DNA of 64,000 nt from Sphaerulina vaccinii. Lineage: Eukaryota; Ascomycota; Dothideomycetes; Mycosphaerellales; Mycosphaerellaceae. The stretch's first letter is position 1. Each line of letters opens with the position of its first letter. The notes under the pieces were generated by a model. That model was not told the origin of the DNA and did not search any database. It saw only the letters and a list, made by a program, of their open reading frames with translations. The stretch is from NCBI GenBank assembly GCA_022570795.1, contig JAKUDP010000013.1, positions 1 to 64,000 of the forward strand, read 5' to 3'. The position numbers and the translations under genes are program-made. Shown here one piece after another: positions 56,752-64,000 of this stretch.

Positions 56752-58851
56752 TTAATTATGCACACCACCGCCCACATTAGCCGTGCTCCTTCCCAGCCCA
56801 CTCTTATACCTCTCCAACGCTCTCCCTCTCGCCTGACTATGGTCGATCATGGGCTTAGGGTATCCCTATGATTCATCAGCTATGCTCATGAAACCCTTTC
56901 TTATGGTCAGTCCTGGAGTAACTCACCATCTTCGCGGCCAAAGCTCCTTGACCTCTTCCATAGGGATCGTGAATAGCTTTGCCCGCGACATTTTTGAGCT
57001 CTGGCACCCATTTCCTGATATACTGCGATTTGTTAGTCTGGAACCGATCGCCATGTCTCGTCAGACGCGTTGGACTCACCTCTCCAGTAGGATCGAATTT
57101 CTCACTCTGCAATAGCGGATTGAAGATTCGGAAGTAAGGTTGTGGGTCGACGCCTAGAGATAGCAGATCAGCAATGTTCCTCTCTCTTCTCTCTCACGTT
57201 GCCAGATGCCGTCTTTCTCACCTGTTGAAGCAGAGAAACCCCAACCACCATTATTCGAAGCGAAATCTCCGTCGATCAAATTTTCCATGAAATAGATTTC
57301 CCCTTGTCGCCAGTCTAGTAATAAGTCTTTGGCGAGAAAGCACGCAACAATCATTCGGCAGCGGTTGTGAATGTATGCCATTGCTTTACATTGACGCATT
57401 GCGGCGTCGACTATTGGGAAACCTAGGCAGTGTCTCTGGTTAGATCATCCTTGAGATGTGGAACGGGAACGAGCTCGCAGCGCTTGAAACTCACCTGTCA
57501 TGCCATCTGTCCATTTCTTAAACAACTCATCATCATATTCCCATTCAATTCCCGAATATTCGTATTTGAATGGTTTGGACATACAAACATAAGGCCAATG
57601 GGCCAGGACATGTTTATAGAAATCCCGCCATGCGATTTCGGATATCCATGTCTTCACGCCCTCATCCCCACTGTCCAACTTGAACTTATCCAGATTTGAG
57701 GATCCATTGAGTAAGGCGGCCTCGCGGATGGCTGTCCTGGCGGCCAGTGTTCCCGCGCTGAAATGTACGCTAAGAAGAGAAGTCGATTGTGCAGCTGGAA
57801 GGTTTCTTTCGTCTTTGTATTTCGTAATCTTTGAGGAGAGGAAGCGATCGAGGCGAGATCGGGCTTCGTGTTCGCCGGCGGGGAAGATGGCTTCGAGGCG
57901 AGATTTGTCTTCGGGAGATAAAGCCTTGTTCGGAGGAGCGGAGGGAATGCTGCCAGCAAAGATGGTCGCAAACTTCTCTTTTGCGGATGAAGGATTCGGT
58001 TCAGGAGGCTCACTAGCTTTCAGCAGATGAGGATGTTCGTGAATATGTTTCATCCAAGAACGATACCAGGGCGAATAGACTGAATATTGCTTTCCAGCTC
58101 CAGTTTTCAAGGATCCGGGTGGGGCGACTACATCGTCATGTAGGACTTCTACGGCGATGCCCTTCTGCAATGCTCGCTTTATCAGCTTCGCCTCTCTCCG
58201 CAACTCATCGACTTCGTATTCCATGTTACAGAAGAGATGCGTTGCCTTCCATTCTTCTAGCTTTGACAAGATATGCGAGAGGACATTCTTTCTCTTTTCC
58301 ACGGTGTGCACGTATAATGGGATGTTCTTCTCTGCCAAGTCCTCCTTCAGTACCGCGAGTGTCCTGAGGTCGAAGTCCACCCTCGCTCTACTCGTCATAT
58401 GTGCTTCATAATCTTCGGGACTGACAATGAACATACACACCAAGTTCGCATTGTTCTTTCTCGCAAGCTTACTGGCAGCTTCCAGACTTCGATTATCCGT
58501 TTGACGTAAGTCGCGCTTGAACCAATGCACGACGGCCTCTCCTACTGCAATGTTCTGACGAGCGGTTTTGGTTGAGGAGAGAGTGGCATTGAGGACCTCG
58601 ATCGGTCGTGGGATTTCGTTGTTGTTGTATTGCGCACAGCGTTCGTTGCTTATTTCGGGAGGATAGAAGGCGCGTTTGATGATGCCGTGTTTCTCTGCGA
58701 TTGGGACTTCTCCATTCTGCTCTGTTTTGACCTTTTTCGCTGGAGAGATTGTTGTTGAAGGTCGGACTGGAGATGTTGCTCGGCGTTTGATGGAAGGCAT
58801 TGTCGCGTAGAATCGTGTCGATCGAATGGTTCTGGTGAAGATAGCTCTCAT
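56752..58851 (-). CDS. PHR1: Class I CPD photolyase
   Basis: Five exons (58851-57495, 57422-57222, 57153-57080, 57022-56927, 56865-56752) with introns of 72, 68, 57 and 61 nt join in frame to 613 residues. The N-terminus (MRAIFTRTIRSTRFYATM) looks like a mitochondrial presequence, and an internal ATG (58,800, MPSIKRRATSPVRP) could give a nuclear form. An upstream ATG at 58,965 is in frame but less likely. The photolyase domain begins VVHWFKRDLRQTDNRSL. FAD-domain features include YKDERNLPAAQSTSLLSVHF, WISEIAWRDFYKHVLAHWP, NRCRMIVACFLAKDLLLDWR and SNNGGWGFSASTG. The enzyme uses blue light to split cyclobutane pyrimidine dimers in DNA. Length and the C-terminal extension fit yeast Phr1 rather than animal-type cryptochromes. 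Confidence 0.92.
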
Positions 58852-59726
58852 ACCATAGTAATATTCGTAGTATAGTGTTGATGGTATAGGAGAGATGGAC
58901 GTGTTTTGTGCAAAGATCTCCATCACGTCACGATCCGATCTGAAACGCCAGATCGCGTTCTCCACAGATCGTGGAACTCAATCGGGGCCGAAATATGGCG
59001 CCAAGCAATGACTTCCTTGCAACGGCGCGTCAGACTCTTCCTCCTTAGCCACTACAACGACATGCGAGGTTCTCCTATGCAATATCACCTCTCGACTCTC
59101 TTTGGGAGCATGCTAGAATGATATTCAACAAACGTACCAGAAGCGTACAATTCTTCGGGCTTCTGCAAGCATGTTCGCAAGTCCAATATCCAAATCCAGA
59201 TACTCTCTTATCGCTCTGGGTCTGGCGATGAATCTGAACAGTTCGGACTACGTTTTACTGATGATCTCCAAAGGTAAGGCTTGGAATGCTGATCGAGTTA
59301 TGTCAACTTCGTCCAAATCGCACAACTTAGGTCCAGGTAGTCGCTCCAGTAGCATCGGCATCAGTCGCACCATTGAAGGCCTGATGTGATGTTTGCATGT
59401 TCATGAGTGTGCCGCTGATACAACCAGATTCTCAACGAACGACTTCAAGGTATGAAAAATTTCGACACAAGACGATTCGTTGCCAGTTTTGTTGTTGACT
59501 GGATTCGTGTCATGGCCACATCAAAACTCAGAACCCGTCTCGCTCGCACCGATTGTTTGCGAATGTGTTCCTTATGCGACCTAGGTGCGAACCGTTCGGC
59601 ATTCGATTCTGTCCGAGCCTGATTGGACAGGCCATCCCTTTCGTCGAAAGTCTGAAGATCGTATGTGACATCGGATGCTTCGAAGCTTTCTCTGTCTTCC
59701 TCGACTCTGCTCATTCTATTATCGCC
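58852..59726. other. Intergenic, nothing identified
   Basis: Photolyase promoter and the 3' flank of the homocysteine S-methyltransferase relic. No motif strong enough to name. Confidence 0.45.
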
Positions 59727-60065
59727 TCATTCGGTGCCTTTGAAAGTCTCTGCAAGATGCCGAATATGTTCTACGCCAACACCACAGCACCCACCAATAA
59801 TGTGAGCACCGCATTCCTTCCAGCCCAGAGCATCCTCAGTGTACTTGGTCACCGTAAGACTCTCATCCACAGCACTGACATCCTCGTTCGCCGCAGAGCG
59901 TTCATTCGCAGCTGGAACAAATGCATTCGCGTACACCCCTAGGATCACTGGCTTTGCTCTGTGCGGCATGAACTCGTTCGATCTGCTCACTGCCTCGAAG
60001 CTGTCATTTTCCTCCCCACTCTCACTCCCTGTGATTGTTTGTTGAACAGTTCTGATCATCTGCAC
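59727..60065 (-). pseudogene. Truncated homocysteine S-methyltransferase, C-terminal relic
   Basis: The open frame of 112 codons ends with an unmistakable C-terminal part of the family. It reads KPVILGVYANAFVP, then TKYTEDALGWKECGAHIIGG and CCGVGVEHIRHLAETF. GGCC carries two of the three zinc-binding Cys. The N-terminal two thirds, including the first zinc Cys and the barrel, are absent. The 350 bases upstream hold no matching exon, and the next gene ends at 60,422. Complete enzymes (Mht1/Sam4-like, about 320-350 residues) methylate homocysteine to methionine using S-methylmethionine or AdoMet. The relic has no stop inside, so the loss was probably a deletion or rearrangement. Confidence 0.75.
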
Positions 60066-60421
60066 TCGGTGAACTGCATCCGCTCCAGACGCTCCTTACG
60101 ACACAGCTCGTCCTTGCTCTTTCTGTTTCAGGGCAGCACAGTAGGGTAGGCACAGGCAAAATGCCTCTCGCGGAGCACCGAGCCTGCCACCTTCTACCTG
60201 CCTTACACCTTACGTAAGAAACACTCCTACTTCATTACAGCGTCAGCAGTAACGGGATGCGGTGCTTTCACCGGGCCAAAAAGAAAACAGTGGAGGTCCA
60301 AGCTGCGGACTAGTCAGACCAGAAGTGACCGGTCGGATGTTGAGTAAGGAGGACGCAATCATCGAGATATACACTGTAGTCATTACGTCTACATCCCACT
60401 TGCATGTCACTAAACTGTTAC
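60066..60421. other. Intergenic gap where the missing part of the relic would be
   Basis: No coding similarity to homocysteine S-methyltransferase was found on the minus strand here. It contains the 3' flank of the NRPS-like gene. Confidence 0.5.
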
Positions 60422-63400
60422 TCAAACATTCTCCGCGATCCACTTCCACAGCTTTCGCGCATAGACTCCGTCGACCGGCTTCATTGTGCGCAGAGCCGGC
60501 ATGACCTTCAACGAGTCTGCCGTCTGATATGCATGAGGAGGAGGACGATCGCCAGTAGCATGACCGCCATAGGCTACTTTCCAGAACTCCAAGAGCTTCA
60601 AGCAAGGATGCTTGGACTTGCCATCGTCTCCGGCCTCAGATTTTGCCAGATCTTCAAGTCGGCTCAGCCACTCCGATGGCTCCACAACTTCGAAGCTGAT
60701 TTCTTTCGCGAGCCACTTTAGCAGCACACTCCATGTCGTCGTATCGTCTTGATTCAGGATATGGGTCACTTGCACTGGAGATCTCTCTGCAGTAGACACT
60801 TCGAGGCCGCCCAATCCCAGTTCCATGAACGCTTTCGCAGCCAGGTCAACAGGAACCCATCCAACACTCTCTTGCGGCAGATCTGGCATACATCCTGTCG
60901 CCTTGGCACTTGACATCATGAGAGGATAAGCTTCACTCTTGTTCCAAACACCGTGAACAGAGTCTCCACTCAGCTGTCCCACTCGCACAATGCTCACCGC
61001 GCCTCCCAGATCTGGATTCGCTTTTACAGCTTCTGAACAAATGTTCTCTGCCACCCATTTCGAGCGAGAGTAACCAATGTCGCCGCAACTTTCCGCATTA
61101 TCGATGATTGACTCAGGAACTTTTTTGCCAGGATGGATCTTGCTATACGAGGCAACTGATGCGGTACTGGAGCAGAATATGAGCTTCGCTGGAGTCGGTG
61201 GTCCATTCAAAGCTGTCCACTTCGAGTGAGCTAGAGCGAAGCTTAGGAGGGCTTGTAGACCTGCAAAGTGCTGCTTGAAGCCTCGAACAGGTAGAGTGAA
61301 GTCTACAGCCCAGGCAAGGTGGAAGATAATATCGGTTTCCTGCACAAGTTCTGTATATGTCTGCGCTGAGAGGCCAAGCAGAGGTTCAGACAGCGAGCAA
61401 GTGTGCACTCGGATCTTCTTCCAATCTTCCGCAAGTATCGTAAGATGCCTCGAAGACATTGCTTTCCTCACTCGTTCTTCCGCAGCGTGCTGGGAAGCAC
61501 CTCTGAGCAGCAGGTGAATGCGTGAGACTCCGGAGGACTTGACCAACTGCGCCAGCAATTGACTTCCGAGTGAACCTGTTGTTCCAGTAAGAAGTACGGT
61601 CTTGCCTGGATTGTATTGATGCCAGGCAGGCGACTCGGGCGGTGTTGGTAGCGTCTGCGATCCAGGAGTACTAGTCCAGTTCAGAGCGCTATACCACTGC
61701 ACAAAACCTCGCATTGTTCCAGCATGGTCTTCTGTATCCGTTTTGGCTGCTGCTCGATTATGTCGCAGACCAAGGATCGCTTGGCTCAGTTGCTGAACCG
61801 ATCCTGAGTCCTGCACGATAGTCAACGGGAGCCGGGCACAGCTTTCCGGTAACAGCTTCGCGACAGCATGCCGTATCTGTACACTAGCCACCGAGTCCAC
61901 GCCGTGTGCGAAGAGATCCGTATCCGCTAGTATCTGAGCGGACTGCTTATCCGAAGAGCTCATGATAGAGCGAACAGCTTCAAGGACAAATGACTCCACC
62001 TCGTCATCAACAACGTCGGTTTGTTCCGTGGACACACCCTCGTACGCTGTTGCGATATAGGACGCGTATCGCTCTTCTGCCTGCTTGCGCAGCACTGTGC
62101 CTTTGCTGCTCTTCGGCAGAGGTGTATCAATGTACGGCATCAGCACGAGCATACTGTCAGGTATTTGAGCATGCTTCTGACTCTCCTCATTGAGCTTTCT
62201 GATCTCTTGGCCGAGTTGTCCCTTGAGCAGCTTGTCATCAGGATCCTTGCGCGCCATTTCTGAGCGGAATAATAAAGCGCCAGGGAAGGGCTTGCCATCT
62301 CCAAAGATCAAGACGTCTTGTATAGTTTCCAGCGACGCAGCGATGGCATCTTCCAGTGGCGCTGGGTCGAACTTCTTCCCCGTCACTAGCGTGATCTGGG
62401 AGTCCGCTCGTGAGTCGTACCTCCAGGCATTCGGGATAGTTGAATGTGGCTTGAACAGATCGCAGGTTGCGAAGGACCCATCCTTCTTGACTTTATCGGT
62501 CTGAGAAATGACTGGCCAAGTATGAGGTACAATAAGCTCGTACAAGCCGTCATCTCGTGGCTCAAACTTCAACTCTCCATATGCCCGCAAGTAATCCCAT
62601 GCTTGATCCTTGCCGTAGTCGCGGTGTGAAGACATCAGAAAGCCGCACTCTGCACTTCCAAATCTTGATACGAGGTTGACGCCTTCCTTCACCAGACGAG
62701 CTCCCACTTCAGACGGCAGTGCTGCACCTCCGACGGACACTATGTCCATCTTGCAAAGACGCTGCAGCCCTTCATCGTCAGAAGCCATCATCTCCAGCAC
62801 GTATGGCACAGAAGCGAAGTATGTGACAGGTGGAGTGGCAGTCCTTTCCGCAGTACTTAAGCATTTCACGATGTTCTTCGCCGTGATTGGAATGCCTTTG
62901 CCCGGGAAAAGCCATACCAGGGCATTGCTTGTCCATGCGCGGAAGAGGTCAGCGATTCCTCCGTGATATAATGGAGTCGTTGTGAATGTTGCGTGGCGAG
63001 CCCCATCCATACGAGGACATGCGCCAGCCGCCGCGAAGTGGGTGGTCGGTATTGGCTTGGGCATGCCGGATGATGTGCCAGAAGTGTGGAAGTAGTATGC
63101 GATATCATCTTGACCTGCAGAAGACAACCTGAAACTCCATTTTCGTGGCTTCCCTGGCTTCCCTGGCTTCCTTGCCAGTGAGGCCGGGTCCAGACTGCCC
63201 AGAAGCTCCAGTTGGTGGCCCTTAGTCTCTGCATGCTTTGCAGATTGCTGTGCGAGCTCGGTATAAGCCTCGTCGTGAATCAGATGGCTGACCTGACATT
63301 GCTGGCATAGACTAGTTACGGCACTTGGCGAGCACTGTGGTGCTATGAGCAGAACCGGGTGGCCAAGCCGCATCAAGGCTAGCCATGTGATCAGGAATGT

Positions 63401-63694
63401 GATGTTGCTCGGGCACAGGAGAGCTACAGTCGACCGTTCGGGTATGTCGGTATGGTCATAAAAGAATTCAGCTACGCCACAGGAGCCTTGCCGGACTTCT
63501 GCAAAAGACAGCACTTCGTAGCTCCATGGTTCTGAGGCATTCGAGGTGGGCTGGCAGAAGCCGACGGCTGGAGTATCTGGATAGTGTCTGGCCTGACTCC
63601 GGATCAAGTCGTTGATATTGGTGAAGTCTTTCCTGTATGGCGTAGCTTCTCCAAGGGTGCAAGTGAAGTAGTTAGGAGTAGACATGACCTCCAA
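60422..63694 (-). CDS. NRPS-like A-T-R enzyme (adenylation, thiolation, reductase)
   Basis: 1,090 residues in one exon. The adenylation domain (about 20-540) shows YYFHTSGTSSGMPKPIPTTH (core A3), FASVPYVLEMM, SVGGAALPSEV, RFGSAECGFLMS and SKGTVLRKQAEERY (core A10). The carrier domain contains DLFAHGVDSVASVQIRHAV, with the phosphopantetheine Ser in GVDS. The reductase begins KTVLLTGTTGSLGSQLLAQL (NAD(P)H-binding GxTGxxG) and has YSRSKWVAENI (Tyr-x-x-x-Lys). The layout matches fungal carboxylic acid reductases and alpha-aminoadipate reductase-like NRPS-like proteins. These activate an aryl or amino acid, load it on the carrier and release it as an aldehyde or alcohol. It lacks the N-terminal condensation-like part of Lys2. 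The acid used is unknown. A KPGKPGKPRKW insert lies near 190. The alternative start at 63,685 is three codons in. Confidence 0.9.
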   Translation of the reverse strand: MEVMSTPNYFTCTLGEATPYRKDFTNINDLIRSQARHYPDTPAVGFCQPTSNASEPWSYEVLSFAEVRQGSCGVAEFFYDHTDIPERSTVALLCPSNITFLITWLALMRLGHPVLLIAPQCSPSAVTSLCQQCQVSHLIHDEAYTELAQQSAKHAETKGHQLELLGSLDPASLARKPGKPGKPRKWSFRLSSAGQDDIAYYFHTSGTSSGMPKPIPTTHFAAAGACPRMDGARHATFTTTPLYHGGIADLFRAWTSNALVWLFPGKGIPITAKNIVKCLSTAERTATPPVTYFASVPYVLEMMASDDEGLQRLCKMDIVSVGGAALPSEVGARLVKEGVNLVSRFGSAECGFLMSSHRDYGKDQAWDYLRAYGELKFEPRDDGLYELIVPHTWPVISQTDKVKKDGSFATCDLFKPHSTIPNAWRYDSRADSQITLVTGKKFDPAPLEDAIAASLETIQDVLIFGDGKPFPGALLFRSEMARKDPDDKLLKGQLGQEIRKLNEESQKHAQIPDSMLVLMPYIDTPLPKSSKGTVLRKQAEERYASYIATAYEGVSTEQTDVVDDEVESFVLEAVRSIMSSSDKQSAQILADTDLFAHGVDSVASVQIRHAVAKLLPESCARLPLTIVQDSGSVQQLSQAILGLRHNRAAAKTDTEDHAGTMRGFVQWYSALNWTSTPGSQTLPTPPESPAWHQYNPGKTVLLTGTTGSLGSQLLAQLVKSSGVSRIHLLLRGASQHAAEERVRKAMSSRHLTILAEDWKKIRVHTCSLSEPLLGLSAQTYTELVQETDIIFHLAWAVDFTLPVRGFKQHFAGLQALLSFALAHSKWTALNGPPTPAKLIFCSSTASVASYSKIHPGKKVPESIIDNAESCGDIGYSRSKWVAENICSEAVKANPDLGGAVSIVRVGQLSGDSVHGVWNKSEAYPLMMSSAKATGCMPDLPQESVGWVPVDLAAKAFMELGLGGLEVSTAERSPVQVTHILNQDDTTTWSVLLKWLAKEISFEVVEPSEWLSRLEDLAKSEAGDDGKSKHPCLKLLEFWKVAYGGHATGDRPPPHAYQTADSLKVMPALRTMKPVDGVYARKLWKWIAENV

Positions 63695-64000
63695 TCCTTC
63701 GAAGTGTGGTCGGAAGAGAGTTCTGCAGCATACCAGTCAAAGAGCTCGAGGCAAGCTCCACGAAACGCATCCCCACTGCAGTAGCACTAGCATGGCCAAA
63801 GATGGCGGTAACCACGCCCGGGAAACGCCTTCCATATCATTGACATCATATTCTCATGGCTGAAGCAGTTGCGTTTAGGGAAAGGGGTGGGTTCCAAGCT
63901 TTTCTCGTGCCAAGTCGGAACGGCCCTGACTCCGCCGTTGGATGAGATCGCTCTGCAGCTCTCTAAAAACATGGTCATGTCGTAATCCATTGCTCATCCT
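63695..64000. other. Upstream region of the NRPS-like gene
   Basis: A short minus-strand ORF (63,787-63,990) has no recognisable domain and is not reported as a gene. No further feature before the window ends. Confidence 0.45.

Overview
This looks like nuclear DNA of a filamentous ascomycete (Pezizomycotina). The genes carry many short introns (51-88 nt) with GTAAGT-like donors, CTGAC/CTAAC branch sites and YAG acceptors. The gene content (class II hydrophobin, LaeA-type methyltransferase, A-T-R NRPS-like enzyme, BBE-type oxidase) fits that group, as does a transposon block destroyed by C-to-T/G-to-A mutation typical of repeat-induced point mutation (RIP). A Dothideomycete is my guess, but I cannot prove the class from sequence alone.

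Region 1 (1 to about 11,242) is one AT-rich block with CpA and TpG almost removed and TpA everywhere. It holds at least two decayed mobile elements on the + strand. The first is a DNA transposon of the Plavaka/CACTA-like (Tnp2-like) type, about 1,850-5,170. The second is a tyrosine-recombinase (YR) retrotransposon of the DIRS/Ngaro type, about 6,940-11,062, with gag zinc knuckles, reverse transcriptase, RNase H and a tyrosine recombinase in order. The block ends abruptly. A 192-bp segment at its right end (10,871-11,062) is repeated at 11,243-11,440. The left copy is RIP-mutated, and the right copy is intact and full of palindromes.

Region 2 (11.4-41.2 kb) is ordinary gene space. It holds a vacuolar alkaline phosphatase (PHO8-like), a six-exon LaeA-like methyltransferase, an HMT1-type ABC transporter, a second small methyltransferase, a protein with an F-box/2EXR-like motif, a GNAT acetyltransferase, a class II hydrophobin with a repeat-rich N-terminal extension, a nicotinamidase, a SprT-like zinc protease, a glycine-rich secreted protein, an FMP42/SLC43-like MFS carrier, a Thr/Pro-rich secreted protein and an acidic repeat protein.

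Region 3 (41.2-49 kb) is gene-poor. Protein-like pieces scattered over several frames (43.6-47.1 kb) suggest a decayed gene, and a second LPQELRD-type gene is interrupted by a frameshift near 47.76 kb.

Region 4 (49.4-64 kb) holds a Dal5/TNA1-like MFS transporter with an abnormal splice acceptor, a small cysteine-containing secreted protein, a secreted BBE-type FAD oxidoreductase, a class I CPD photolyase, a truncated homocysteine S-methyltransferase relic and an NRPS-like A-T-R reductase. The genes are mostly independent housekeeping or accessory genes. The only plausible functional neighbourhoods are the transporter/secreted protein/oxidase run (49.4-54.5 kb) and the lone A-T-R enzyme at the right edge, whose partners, if any, would lie beyond 64 kb.
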